A DNA stretch of 33,139 bases from an uncultured Pseudomonadota bacterium. GTDB lineage: Bacteria; Pseudomonadota; Alphaproteobacteria; UBA9219. The notes below the pieces were generated by a model, which was not told where the DNA came from, searched no databases, and saw only the letters and a list, made by a program, of their open reading frames with translations. Shown piece after piece: positions 25,484 through 33,139 of the stretch. Both the position numbers and the translations under genes were made by a program. The stretch is taken from contig CAIPYM010000018.1 in the NCBI GenBank assembly GCA_903869345.1, forward strand, positions 1-33,139, written 5' to 3'. Numbering within the stretch: position 1 is the stretch's first letter; the number at the start of each line of letters is the position of its first letter.

Positions 25484-26293
25484 TTACAGGCCGAGGTGAC
25501 TCAGCCAAGAATCGCGGGAAGGGGCAGCTGGCTGGAGGCCCTTTGTCGTCAAAAGACGGTAACTGTCTTCGTACCAATCGCTTCCGGGGAAATTGTGCCC
25601 CAAGACGGCTCCGGCTTCTTGCGCCTCTCGGGGAAGACCCAAGGCGAGGTCGCATTCCACAAGGCGGTGCAACGCTTCGGGCGTGTGGCTGGTGGTGGGG
25701 TATTCCTCCACCACATGCCGGAATCGCAAGATGGCGGCGGTGTAGATGCTGCGCTTGAGGTACTGACGGCCCACATCCATTTCCGCCCCCGCGAGGTGGT
25801 CATGAATGAGTGAAATTTTGATGTGAGCGTCTTGCGCGTAGGGGGTGTCCGGGAATCGCGTGATCACATCGCTCAGGGCTTGCAGGGCTTCGCGGGCCCA
25901 CGTCGGGTCGCGCCGAACGTCCTCGATGCGCTCGTAGAAACACAGGGCACGCAGGTAAAGGGCGTACGCAACGTCCTTGTGGCCTGGGTGAAGCTGCAGA
26001 AACGCGTTCAGAGTCACGATGGCGTCATCGTAATCAAGCGCTTGGTACTGCGCGTACGCCGCCATGATCTGGGCGCGTTTGGCCCAGGGGGAATAAGGGT
26101 GCTGGCGTTCGATGTCCTCGAACACCTTGGCCGCTTTTTTATTCTCCCCCTTGTCCATCAGGTCCGAGGCCTTCAGGTACAGGGGCTCGGCGGGCGTCTC
26201 GGGCTCGTCCGTGGGCGTGGACGAACAGGCCCCGAGGCTCCCAAGCGCAAGCCCCAGGATGACTAGGCGGACGGAGGGCAAAAAGGACAGCAT
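25484..26293 (-). CDS. bamD: Outer membrane protein assembly factor BamD
   Basis: BamD is the essential lipoprotein of the BAM complex that inserts beta-barrel proteins into the outer membrane. The 269-residue protein starts with a lipoprotein signal peptide (MLSFLPSVRLVILGLALGSL, lipobox LGAC, so the mature Cys is about residue 22). Five TPR repeats follow: YLKASDLMDKGENKKAAKVFEDIERQHP (landmark KAAKVFEDIERQHP), YDDAIVTLNAFLQLHPGHKDVAYALYLRALCFYE, and the last with SIYTAAILRFRHVVEEYPTTSHTPEALHRLVEC. Start ATG 26293 has GAGG upstream; the longer frame to 26377 begins at TTG. It directly follows atpA with a 76-bp gap, which is an unusual neighbour. The porin at the right end of the window would be a BAM client. 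Confidence 0.94.
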   Translation of the reverse strand: MLSFLPSVRLVILGLALGSLGACSSTPTDEPETPAEPLYLKASDLMDKGENKKAAKVFEDIERQHPYSPWAKRAQIMAAYAQYQALDYDDAIVTLNAFLQLHPGHKDVAYALYLRALCFYERIEDVRRDPTWAREALQALSDVITRFPDTPYAQDAHIKISLIHDHLAGAEMDVGRQYLKRSIYTAAILRFRHVVEEYPTTSHTPEALHRLVECDLALGLPREAQEAGAVLGHNFPGSDWYEDSYRLLTTKGLQPAAPSRDSWLSHLGL

Positions 26294-26369
26294 GCGAAGG
26301 GCCTCATGAAGAACCGACGGCGGAGACAAGGGCCGAGGAATCGCGTTCCTGCCGCAACGCCAAGGGCCG

Positions 26370-27902
26370 TTACGCAAACCCCTGGGTGTACGATTCCAAA
26401 CAGGCCTTCAACGTCGCTTCCGTTTCCGGCTTGATTTGCAGGTCCTTGCGCAGAGTCTCCAGAACGCTTGCGTGGCGCGTGCGGAAGGCGACCAAAAGGC
26501 CTTGTTCAAACCGGGCGACATCCTCCAGCGCGATTCCGTCCAGGTACCCCCGCACGCCCGCGTAAATCACGACGATTTGTTCTTCAATGGGCATAGGGGC
26601 GTACTGGGGTTGTTTGAGGAGTTCGGTCAACCGCTTTCCTCGGTTGAGTAGCCGTTGCGTGGTGGCGTCCAAGTCCGAGGCGAATTGCGCGAACGCTTCC
26701 ATTTCGCGGTATTGGGCGAGCTCCAGCTTGATGGATCCCGCGACTTGTTTCATCCCTTTGACCTGAGCCGCCGAACCCACGCGGCTGACCGAGATCCCGA
26801 CGTTGATCGCTGGGCGAATGCCTTTGTAGAACAGGCTCGTTTCCAAGAAAATCTGGCCATCGGTGATGGAAATGACGTTGGTCGGGATGTACGCCGACAC
26901 GTCCCCGGCTTGTGTTTCGATGACCGGCAGAGCTGTCAGCGACCCGCCGCCCCGTTCCGCATTAAGCTTGGCGGCGCGCTCCAAAAGCCGGGAATGCAGG
27001 TAAAACACGTCGCCTGGGTAAGCCTCACGTCCCGGCGGGCGGCGCAACAACAGCGACATTTGACGGTACGCCACGGCGTGTTTGGACAAATCATCGTACA
27101 CGATCAGGGCGTGCTGCCCGTTGTCGCGGAAATGTTCCCCCATCGCGCAGCCCGTGTAGGGCGCAAGGAACTGCATCGGCGCAGGTTCAGAGGCTGTCGC
27201 GGCCACGATGGTGCAGTACTCCATGGCCCCGGCGTCTTCCAGCGCCTTCACCAACAGCGCCACGGTTGAGCGTTTTTGTCCAATCGCCACGTAAATGCAC
27301 GTGAGTTTTTGGGAGGCCTCGCCCCTTTGATTGAGGATTTTCTGATTCAGGAACGTGTCGAGCGCAACGGCGGTCTTCCCGGTCTGCCGATCCCCGATGA
27401 TAAGCTCGCGTTGCCCACGGCCAATCGGCACCAGCGAATCAATGGCCTTCAGGCCCGTCTGCATGGGCTCGTTCACCGACTGCCGAGGGATGATCCCCGG
27501 CGCTTTGACATCCACGCGGGCTTTCGTGACGTTCGTGAGAGGCCCTTTGTCGTCAATTGGATTCCCCAACGCGTCCACGACACGTCCCAAAAGCCCAGGT
27601 CCCACGGGGACTTCCACGATGGTTTCTGTGCGCTTGACCGAATCACCCTCGCGGATGCGACGGTCGTCGCCGAAAATGACGACACCCACGTTGTCCTGTT
27701 CGAGGTTCAGCGCCATGCCGCGCACGCCGCTCGCGAACTCCACCATTTCTCCCGCGCGGACGTTATCAAGCCCGTACACGCGGGCCACACCGTCCCCGAC
27801 GGACAGGACCTGGCCGACCTCGGCGACTTCGGCGCTGATGTCAATCTCGGCCATTTGGCGCTTGAGGATCGACGAGATTTCGGCGGCTCGAATCTCAACC
27901 AC
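26370..27902 (-). CDS. atpA: ATP synthase F1 subunit alpha
   Basis: The alpha subunit forms the hexameric F1 head with beta and carries non-catalytic nucleotide sites. The 510-residue protein begins [15 protein letters not shown] and has GDRQTGKT (residues 170-177) as the P-loop, [12 protein letters not shown] before it, then [47 protein letters not shown] (landmarks [13 protein letters not shown] and [22 protein letters not shown]), and [20 protein letters not shown]. The start is a GTG preceded by AAGGAG at 27910-27915. Normally atpH, A, G, D and C follow in order. Here atpH lies 48 bp upstream as expected, but bamD follows and atpG, D and C are missing from the window. Confidence 0.98.
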   Translation of the reverse strand: MVEIRAAEISSILKRQMAEIDISAEVAEVGQVLSVGDGVARVYGLDNVRAGEMVEFASGVRGMALNLEQDNVGVVIFGDDRRIREGDSVKRTETIVEVPVGPGLLGRVVDALGNPIDDKGPLTNVTKARVDVKAPGIIPRQSVNEPMQTGLKAIDSLVPIGRGQRELIIGDRQTGKTAVALDTFLNQKILNQRGEASQKLTCIYVAIGQKRSTVALLVKALEDAGAMEYCTIVAATASEPAPMQFLAPYTGCAMGEHFRDNGQHALIVYDDLSKHAVAYRQMSLLLRRPPGREAYPGDVFYLHSRLLERAAKLNAERGGGSLTALPVIETQAGDVSAYIPTNVISITDGQIFLETSLFYKGIRPAINVGISVSRVGSAAQVKGMKQVAGSIKLELAQYREMEAFAQFASDLDATTQRLLNRGKRLTELLKQPQYAPMPIEEQIVVIYAGVRGYLDGIALEDVARFEQGLLVAFRTRHASVLETLRKDLQIKPETEATLKACLESYTQGFA

Positions 27903-27909
27903 GGGATGA

Positions 27910-27915
27910 CTCCTT
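27910..27915 (-). promoter_or_regulatory. Ribosome-binding site of atpA, fixing its GTG start
   Basis: AAGGAG on the minus strand, 7 bases before GTG 27902. It supports this non-ATG start, which also gives the usual [10 protein letters not shown]-terminus. Confidence 0.75.
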
Positions 27916-27950
27916 CGCTCTTGATCGGGAAACGTTGGTTGGAGGGGGCT

Positions 27951-28544
27951 TCACGATGCCCTCGGTGGTGGACCGGCGAGTCCCTGCGCGAGGTGCGCCA
28001 GCTTGCCGCGCAGCGAGGCGTCAATCAACTGGGAGTTCACACGCAGCACAAAGCCTCCCAGCGCGGCCGGGTCTTCGACGATCTCCAGACGGTACCGTGG
28101 CCCAAAACGGCCTTTCAGCAGCGTTTCCAGCCGGTCTTTTTGCCCCCTTGTCAAAGGCCGGGCGACTTCGGCGCGGACGGTAACTTCGCCCAGCCGTGCC
28201 GCGCGGTCCACGTTGAACACGGCCAGAAGGACCGGCAACACACCCAGACGACGCCCCTCGGCCAAAGTCATGAGCAGGCGAATGGTGAGGGGGGCCAGAC
28301 CAAGCTCCACGCCAAGTGCCGCCATCAGCTTGGCCATGCGGTCGCGGGGCGCACGTGGGCTGCGCAGGACATCGCGCAAAAGGGCGCTGTGAGCCAGGGC
28401 GTCTTCCAGAATCGCGCCGTCGCGCTGCGCCCTGTCCATTTCGCCCCGCTCCTCCGCGAGGTCAAGCCACGCCTCCACGTACCGCCGCGCAAGCGGGGCC
28501 GAAGGGCTGAGAATCAGGCGAGAGACGGCGGTGGACGCGGACAT
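27951..28544 (-). CDS. atpH: ATP synthase F1 subunit delta
   Basis: Delta connects the F1 head to the peripheral stalk. The 197-residue protein has the family's pattern: [20 protein letters not shown] at the N-terminus, [24 protein letters not shown], and the C-terminal part with [28 protein letters not shown] and [28 protein letters not shown] (landmarks [20 protein letters not shown]). The start ATG 28544 gives [14 protein letters not shown], with a short serine-rich leader typical for alphaproteobacteria; the frame extends to 28823 but the extra part overlaps metK. It is the first gene of the run atpH-atpA-bamD-ligA and diverges from metK across 156 bp, which should contain both promoters. 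Confidence 0.95.
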   Translation of the reverse strand: MSASTAVSRLILSPSAPLARRYVEAWLDLAEERGEMDRAQRDGAILEDALAHSALLRDVLRSPRAPRDRMAKLMAALGVELGLAPLTIRLLMTLAEGRRLGVLPVLLAVFNVDRAARLGEVTVRAEVARPLTRGQKDRLETLLKGRFGPRYRLEIVEDPAALGGFVLRVNSQLIDASLRGKLAHLAQGLAGPPPRAS

Positions 28545-28700
28545 GGGGCCCTCGGATATCCCCGGATGGGAGCTGCTGCACGGCATAGCAAACGCTCCCT
28601 CCCGGCGCAACCGAAGGAACGCGATGAGGTATCTGCGTACGCGTTGCGCGAACATCCTGTCTCGTGTATTGCTGCATCCCTCCAAACTGAGGGTGCTCCG

Positions 28701-29879
28701 ATGCCTGCCTTTTCGTCCTCTTACCTCTTTACGTCCGAGTCCGTTGGCGAAGGCCACCCCGACAAGGTGTGCGACAGAATCTCGGACGCCATTGTGGACA
28801 TGTACCTCAAGGAAGACCCGCACAGCCGACTAGCGATTGAGACTCTGGCCACCACCAACCGAATCGTCGTTGCAGGCGAGCTGCGGGGTCCGGGTCATTT
28901 GACGCCGCACGACATGGAACACGCGGCCCGCGAAGCGGTGCGCGAGATTGGCTACGCGCAAAAGGGGTTCCACTGGCAATGGGCCGACGTGCAAATCTAC
29001 GTGCATGCGCAGTCGGGCGACATCGCGCAGGGTGTGGACGCCTCGGATTCCAAGGACGAGGGCGCGGGCGACCAGGGCATCATGTTCGGGTATGCCTGCA
29101 ACGAGACGGCGTCGTTTATGCCTGCGCCGTTGGGCTTGGCGCATGAGGTTTTGCGCCGCCTGTCGGACGATCGTCACGCGGGCAAGTTGCCCATGCTGGG
29201 CCCCGACGCAAAAAGCCAGGTGACGCTAGAGTACGTGAATGGCAAGCCCACACGCGTGGCGCGGCTTGTGGTCTCAACACAACACGACGAGAGCGTGGAT
29301 CAGCAGGCGGTGCGTGAGATGGTGCGCCCCTACGTTTTGGCCACGGTACCGGAAGGCTGGATGTGCCCGGAAGAGTTTTTCTACGTGAACCCCACAGGGC
29401 GGTTTGTGATCGGCGGACCTGACGGCGACACGGGGCTCACGGGCCGCAAAATTATTGTGGACACCTACGGCGGCGCGGCCCCGCACGGGGGCGGCGCGTT
29501 TTCGGGCAAGGACCCGACCAAAGTGGACCGCTCGGCGTGCTACATGGCGCGGTACATCGCCAAAAACATCGTCGCGGCGGGCGTGGCCGATCGGTGCACG
29601 ATTCAGCTGGCCTACGCGATTGGCGTGCCCGAGCCCCTGGCCGTGTACGCGGACACGCACGGCACGCATAAGGTGGACGTGACGAATCTGGTGGACATCA
29701 TCCGGCAGGTTGTGAAGCTGACTCCCCGCGCGATTCGCGAGCACCTGGGGCTCAACCGCCCCATTTACAAAAAGACATCGTCGTTCGGGCACTTTGGACG
29801 GGAGCCCGAGGACGACGGCCATTTCTCGTGGGAACGTCTCGACCTCGTTGCCGATTTCCAACGCGCCTTCGGGTTGTGA
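28701..29879 (+). CDS. metK: S-adenosylmethionine synthetase
   Basis: MetK makes S-adenosylmethionine from methionine and ATP, feeding the methyltransferases in this window. The 392-residue protein begins with [26 protein letters not shown] (landmark [18 protein letters not shown]) and has the signature [16 protein letters not shown] near residues 122-137, then [24 protein letters not shown] (landmark [19 protein letters not shown]), and [32 protein letters not shown] (landmark [17 protein letters not shown]). ATG 28701 has GAGGGT upstream; the open frame before it (from 27276) is only the antisense of atpA and atpH. A 43-bp gap separates it from folP, so the two are probably co-transcribed. 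I saw no recognisable SAM riboswitch in the 156-bp gap. Confidence 0.98.
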   Translation: MPAFSSSYLFTSESVGEGHPDKVCDRISDAIVDMYLKEDPHSRLAIETLATTNRIVVAGELRGPGHLTPHDMEHAAREAVREIGYAQKGFHWQWADVQIYVHAQSGDIAQGVDASDSKDEGAGDQGIMFGYACNETASFMPAPLGLAHEVLRRLSDDRHAGKLPMLGPDAKSQVTLEYVNGKPTRVARLVVSTQHDESVDQQAVREMVRPYVLATVPEGWMCPEEFFYVNPTGRFVIGGPDGDTGLTGRKIIVDTYGGAAPHGGGAFSGKDPTKVDRSACYMARYIAKNIVAAGVADRCTIQLAYAIGVPEPLAVYADTHGTHKVDVTNLVDIIRQVVKLTPRAIREHLGLNRPIYKKTSSFGHFGREPEDDGHFSWERLDLVADFQRAFGL

Positions 29880-29922
29880 GGCGGGGGCGACAAAGGGCCC
29901 TCAGGTCTAGCCGTCTGCTGCC

Positions 29923-30792
29923 ATGCTGACTCTTCCCTTTCTTGGCCGCCGTCCCCTCATCATGGGGATTGTGAACGTCACCCCGGATTCGTTCTCGGGT
30001 GACGGGCTGGCGCTGCGGGGGTTTGATGCGGTTCTTGCCCAAGCAACGCGGTTTTGGGACGAGGGCGCGGACATCCTGGACATCGGCGGGGAAAGCTCCC
30101 GCCCCGGCGCAACGCCCGTCAGCGCCGAGAACGAAATCAAGCGCGTGGTGCCCGTGATCCGCGCCCTGCACAAACAGCGCCCGGATCGTCCCCTGAGCGT
30201 GGACACCACCAAGCCCGCCGTCGCCGCGGCAGCGCTGGAGGCCGGGGCCGTCGTGGTCAACGATACGTCAGGGGGGCGTGATTCCGCGCTGGCCCTGCTT
30301 GCCGTTCGCGCGGGGGCGTACCTGGTCGTCATGCACACCCGCGCTCGACGGAATTCGGTGACAACGCATGCCACCCTGGGCGGAGCCTATGAAGCCTCGC
30401 CCGATCCGGACATCACGCGAACCGTGTGCACGTGGTTTGAGGAGGCCAAAACCCAGGCTCGTGCGGCGGGGCTTGCCGTGGGGTCCTCGCCCGAGGATCC
30501 CGCAGGGCGTCTGATCCTGGATCCCGGCCTCGGGTTCGGTAAAACGACCGAGGACAACCTTTGCCTGCTGCGGGACACGCCCAAGCTACGGGCGGCGGGC
30601 TGCCCTCTGATGGTGGGGCCTTCGCGTAAGCACTTCATCGGGCAGATTCTGGGCACGCCCGCGAACGACCGACTGGAGGGCTCGGCCGCCGCTGTCGCTG
30701 CCGCCGCTCTGGGCGGCGCGGATATCGTCCGCGTCCACGACGTGCGTTTCATGGCCCGCCTGGTCCGGATGACCACCGCCATCCGGGGTTAG
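29923..30792 (+). CDS. folP: Dihydropteroate synthase
   Basis: FolP joins p-aminobenzoate to the pterin diphosphate in folate synthesis and is the sulfonamide target. The 289-residue TIM-barrel protein has IMGIVNVTPDSFSGDG (residues about 14-29), DILDIGGESSRPGATPVS, LSVDTTKPAVA, VVVNDTSGGRD, DPGLGFGKTTEDN, and LMVGPSRKHFIGQI, ending in RVHDV. These are the pterin and pABA binding segments. Position VNDTSGG has a Thr where the common form has VND(I/V)(S/N)G, which is within family variation. ATG 29923 is preceded by a weak ribosome-binding region. It follows metK closely and is followed by tRNA-Thr on the opposite strand, ending 3 bases before it. Confidence 0.96.
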   Translation: MLTLPFLGRRPLIMGIVNVTPDSFSGDGLALRGFDAVLAQATRFWDEGADILDIGGESSRPGATPVSAENEIKRVVPVIRALHKQRPDRPLSVDTTKPAVAAAALEAGAVVVNDTSGGRDSALALLAVRAGAYLVVMHTRARRNSVTTHATLGGAYEASPDPDITRTVCTWFEEAKTQARAAGLAVGSSPEDPAGRLILDPGLGFGKTTEDNLCLLRDTPKLRAAGCPLMVGPSRKHFIGQILGTPANDRLEGSAAAVAAAALGGADIVRVHDVRFMARLVRMTTAIRG

Positions 30793-30795
30793 TCC

Positions 30796-30871
30796 TGGTG
30801 CCCCCCGAGGGATTTGAACCCCCGACCCTCTGATTACAAATCAGATGCTCTACCAACTGAGCTAGAGGGGC
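30796..30871 (-). tRNA. tRNA-Thr(UGU)
   Basis: On the minus strand the 76-base sequence folds as a cloverleaf with acceptor GCCCCTC paired to GGGGGGC (one T-G pair), the D arm GCTCAGTTGGTAGAGC, the anticodon stem TCTGA/TCAGA around the loop TTTGTAA with anticodon TGT, the T arm GGGGGTTCAAATCCCTC (TTCAAAT loop), and the CCA end encoded at 30796-30798. It reads ACA codons. It overlaps the 3' end of tadA by 38 bases and lies 3 bases from the convergent folP stop. Confidence 0.96.
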
Positions 30872-31418
30872 CACCCGGAACGCCCGACGTTACCGGGAGA
30901 CAGGCATTTTCGGCAAGGGGGCCCTTGTGTCTTTGGCTTTTTTTCGGGGACCACCCCGCACGCTCCAAAGACGGGCCGCGTTTGGGATCAAAAAACGCTT
31001 TTAACAACGCGCTCGCACGGCGCTCCTCCACCCCGCCAATCACCTCGGGCGCGTGCAGGCACGTCGGTTGTGTGAAAAAGCGCGGGCCGTGCTCAACCGC
31101 GCCGCCCTTGGGATCGTAGGCCCCGAACACCACACGCGTCACGCGCGCCAAGCTGATCGCCGCCGCGCACATCGCGCAAGGTTCCAGAGTCACATAAAGA
31201 ACGCAAGGCGCAAGGCGCGGCGTTCCTTGGCGTCGCGCCGCCGCACGCAGCACCAAAACCTCCGCGTGCGCCGTCGGGTCCGCCAACGCTTCCACGGCAT
31301 TGCCCGACCGGGCCAAAACCTCGCCGGACACGCTGACAAGCACCGCACCCACGGGCACCTCGCCCCGCGCGGCCGCAGCTTCGGCTTCCTGAAGGGCCTG
31401 GAGCATAAAGTCCGACAC
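30834..31418 (-). CDS. tadA: tRNA-specific adenosine deaminase
   Basis: TadA deaminates adenosine 34 of tRNA-Arg(ACG) to inosine so that it can read CGU, CGC and CGA. The catalytic HAE (H51-A-E53) and PCAMC (P80, C81, C84) of the zinc cytidine/adenosine deaminase fold are present, with EVPVGAVLV upstream and GAYDPKGGAVEHG after. The family usually ends near KAFFDPKRG (about residue 150). Here no stop appears until TAA in the anticodon region of tRNA-Thr, giving about 45 extra residues; the last, SSSVGRASDL, are simply the tRNA gene translated. Translation from GTG 31418 (VSDFML) or ATG 31406 (MLQAL) is possible; neither has a good ribosome-binding site. It is 12 bp downstream of the next gene, so likely an operon. 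Confidence 0.93.
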   Translation of the reverse strand: MSDFMLQALQEAEAAAARGEVPVGAVLVSVSGEVLARSGNAVEALADPTAHAEVLVLRAAARRQGTPRLAPCVLYVTLEPCAMCAAAISLARVTRVVFGAYDPKGGAVEHGPRFFTQPTCLHAPEVIGGVEERRASALLKAFFDPKRGPSLERAGWSPKKSQRHKGPLAENACLPVTSGVPGGPSSSVGRASDL

Positions 31419-31430
31419 GCGCCGATCCGA

Positions 31431-31796
31431 TCAGACCAGCTTGCTGGTTGTGTCCTTGGAGGGAGCGTCCTTGGAAGCCTCCGGCTGTCCTGTCGCGGTC
31501 AGGCCCATGCGCAAGTAAGCAACAACCGATTGCGGCGGGCTTTGGGTTTGAACCTCACCGCTGGCATTGAAAAACCGTGTGACGATCACGCCCGCGATGG
31601 AATCGAACAGCTGGGATGAGAGCTGCGTCAAGGAGCGGCTCTTGTTTTGCCCCCCCGAGGGGGCCTTGGATTCCGTCACGTTCGCAGACGACGAAGCTTG
31701 GGGAAGAGGGGGCCGCCCCGTGACAGGTGCCGAATCTGCGGGGGACGGTGTCGACGTCGCCGTTTTTTCCCCCTGCCAACGTGTGATCGAATCCAT
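31431..31796 (-). CDS. Small uncharacterised protein, 121 aa
   Basis: ATG 31796 has a strong GGAGGA ribosome-binding site 6 bases upstream, and the gene ends 12 bp before tadA. The first 55 residues are Ser/Pro/Thr-rich and probably disordered. A conserved-looking core then reads LFDSIAGVIVTRFFNASGEVQTQSPPQSVVAYLRMGLT. The RFFN(A/S)SGEVxxQxPPQxVVAYLRxGL pattern faintly resembles FlaG-like or flagellum-associated proteins of alphaproteobacteria, but this is only an impression. The C-terminus is a short charged tail (EASKDAPSKDTTSKLV). No signal peptide or membrane segment is seen. It lies 220 bp from the porin, separated by that gene's terminator. Confidence 0.7.
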   Translation of the reverse strand: MDSITRWQGEKTATSTPSPADSAPVTGRPPLPQASSSANVTESKAPSGGQNKSRSLTQLSSQLFDSIAGVIVTRFFNASGEVQTQSPPQSVVAYLRMGLTATGQPEASKDAPSKDTTSKLV

Positions 31797-31954
31797 GGCG
31801 TTTCCTCCCTGCCGTACGATGAGGCGCGATCCACGCCCGCGCTTCGGAACCGTCTTTCAAGCTCCGAATGAGATCCACACGCCTACGTAACTACCCCTTT
31901 TCAGGGAATTGTGCAAGGTGAAACCTTTTATCGAACTATTTGCCGCTTTTTAGG

Positions 31955-31989
31955 AAAGAAAAAGGGCGGTGGTTTTAGCCACCGCCCTT
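31955..31989 (-). terminator. Rho-independent terminator of the porin gene
   Basis: On the minus strand AAGGGCGGTGG, CTAAAA loop, CCACCGCCCTT forms an 11-bp perfect stem (31989 to 31962), followed by TTTTTCTTTCC. It lies 26 bp after the porin stop codon, which is the expected distance. Confidence 0.85.
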
Positions 31990-32014
31990 CGTTCTTGAAC
32001 ACACGTTCTTTCAG

Positions 32015-33139
32015 TTAGAACGCGAATTTTTGGCTCAACATGAAGACATGACCATCGTTGCTCTTGTCAGCCCCAACATCCTTCTGGCTGAACAAGACGG
32101 CATCCACGGCCGAGGTCATGCCCGGATAACATTTGTAGGTCGCACCAACGCCAACGGCCGAGAAGTTCTTGACAATCACATCGGAAATCGCACCGCCCAA
32201 CGGGAAACGCCCTGAACCATCGAGGTAGTTGATGGCGACGGCGGTCTTGTCAAACTCGTACTTGCCACCAATCGTCCAGACATCCCCGCTCTTACTTCTA
32301 TTCGTATCGGTCATCGGGATCAAGCAACGGGGGCAAATGTCCGTGATCGTGGTCGTGGATTTGCCTGTATCAACATACGACCCACCGATCGTGAACCCCT
32401 CATACCCCAGCTGCGCCCCAAAGCCAAAGGACGTGAAGTTATCGGGCCTGCTGCTAACCAACATACCACCGCAGCCAAGGCAGGGTGGTGTCCTCCACAT
32501 CCCCGCCATACCACCACCGCCGTTGGCCCCCGAAGCCGTCGCGCTGATCACGGCGGTTACAGGGTTCCAGTTGCCCGTGTACTGCACGGAGCCTTCCAGA
32601 AAGTCATTGTAGGCCACCCTGTTCTTGATTATCGCAACATTTTGCCCTTGAACACCAACGTTCGGCGCAAAGGAGACCGCGGCTTGCAGCTTGTGGTTCG
32701 CGTTGCCCACCTTGGGGGTGAAGTACGAAACCTTCGTGCTGTTTTCCTCGGCGTCAACACCGGCCGCCCTCAGACGAACCAGGCTATCCGTGAAGTCAAC
32801 GTACTTGCCATCAATCTGACCTTCCCCAACCGTCGGGGCCGAGACGAACAGATCTGACGCACCATGCGAGTCGCCGAACAGCACCTTACCCCAACCGCCC
32901 GACAACCAGACGTAGGATTGGTCAATCTTGGCCGTTGTCCCACCAGCCGCGTAGTTGTTGGTCGAGGTGGCTTCGTTCGTGAGGCTCACGAGAGCACCGT
33001 ACTCAATCCCGTTTGACGCTTTGCCAGCGGCTTCGACATTGACCTTGTAGGCCGTCTCAAAGTCGTAGCTGCGACGATTCGCGGCGAAAGGGGCAATGGA
33101 GGACTCATGGAATTGAGCGGCACGAAAATCAACGTAACC
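32015..33139 (-). CDS. Outer-membrane porin, 5' end outside window
   Basis: The frame is open to the window edge, so at least 374 C-terminal residues are present and the signal peptide is not. The sequence has alternating aromatic and charged strands typical of a beta-barrel porin of the alphaproteobacterial Gram-negative porin (Porin_4-like) type: DFETAYKVNVEAAGKASNGIEYGALVSL, SYVWLSGGWGKVLFGDSHGASD, and the final HVFMLSQKFAF ending in Phe, the signal recognised by the BAM complex. The mature protein carries cysteines in probable outer loops: CLGC (about 32465-32490) and CPRC (about 32315-32340). Such porins admit small solutes. Strong terminator downstream indicates it ends a transcript. 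BamD, encoded in this window, would assist its assembly. Confidence 0.9.
   Translation of the reverse strand, partial: GYVDFRAAQFHESSIAPFAANRRSYDFETAYKVNVEAAGKASNGIEYGALVSLTNEATSTNNYAAGGTTAKIDQSYVWLSGGWGKVLFGDSHGASDLFVSAPTVGEGQIDGKYVDFTDSLVRLRAAGVDAEENSTKVSYFTPKVGNANHKLQAAVSFAPNVGVQGQNVAIIKNRVAYNDFLEGSVQYTGNWNPVTAVISATASGANGGGGMAGMWRTPPCLGCGGMLVSSRPDNFTSFGFGAQLGYEGFTIGGSYVDTGKSTTTITDICPRCLIPMTDTNRSKSGDVWTIGGKYEFDKTAVAINYLDGSGRFPLGGAISDVIVKNFSAVGVGATYKCYPGMTSAVDAVLFSQKDVGADKSNDGHVFMLSQKFAF

Noticed and set aside
27276-28700. Open frame before metK
   Set aside because: It is antisense to atpA and atpH and encodes no recognisable sequence; MetK starts clearly at 28701 with a ribosome-binding site.
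28545-28700. Possible SAM riboswitch upstream of metK
   Set aside because: I looked for known SAM-II or SAM/SAH patterns and saw none; the AACGCG/CGCGTT pairing is too short to support a riboswitch.
1-33139. CRISPR arrays, prophages, insertion sequences with transposases
   Set aside because: No regularly spaced direct repeats, phage structural genes or transposase motifs were seen.

Overview
This GC-rich window looks like the chromosome of an alphaproteobacterium. The evidence is a set of housekeeping proteins of alphaproteobacterial type: SecA with a C-terminal zinc motif, BamD next to LigA, an AtpH/AtpA pair, a RodZ-like protein, MetK, a squalene-hopene cyclase, UbiA followed by a small methyltransferase, and a Gram-negative porin. 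Similarity was judged by eye, so the lineage below class is open.

Layout. Bases 1-3276: a truncated gamma-carbonic-anhydrase remnant converging on secA, plus secA's long leader. 3277-8735: an AT-richer, probably acquired Type IIG-like restriction/methyltransferase gene overlapping lpxB tail to tail, a palindromic repeat, an unrecognised 319-aa gene, and a Dps-like ferritin. 8942-9797: the front half of pheA, cut off at a junction with a GIY-YIG nuclease gene whose last codons are read from the antisense of pheA. 9958-14830: ftsK, a rodZ-like gene, and pheS with a terminator-like hairpin in its leader and no pheT. 14998-19412: a solitary nuoD, two GNAT acetyltransferases and squalene-hopene cyclase. 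19413-20584: a second palindromic repeat and an AT-richer orphan gene. 20673-28544: a minus-strand run reading atpH, atpA, bamD, ligA, a CobS-like protein, ubiA and a methyltransferase. 28701-33139: metK and folP, then tRNA-Thr(UGU), tadA, a small unknown gene and the 3' part of a porin gene.

How the genes work together. Most genes are core functions: export (secA), lipid A (lpxB), outer-membrane assembly (bamD), division and shape (ftsK, rodZ), respiration and ATP synthesis (nuoD, atpHA, ubiA), hopanoids (shc), translation (pheS, tadA, tRNA-Thr), replication and repair (ligA), and SAM and folate supply (metK, folP). The striking theme is disorder. nuoD is without other nuo genes, pheS without pheT, atpHA without atpGDC, bamD-ligA without recN, and lpxB without its usual lpx neighbours. 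Two genes (gamma-carbonic anhydrase and pheA) have lost their 3' ends exactly at such junctions. The window reads as a genome that has been heavily rearranged.

The best leads for something new are the CobS-fold protein that has lost the family's acidic motifs, the chimeric pheA/GIY-YIG junction, the pheS leader hairpin, the porin with two CxxC loops, and the two copies of an inverted-repeat family. No CRISPR array, prophage or complete multi-gene defence system was seen.
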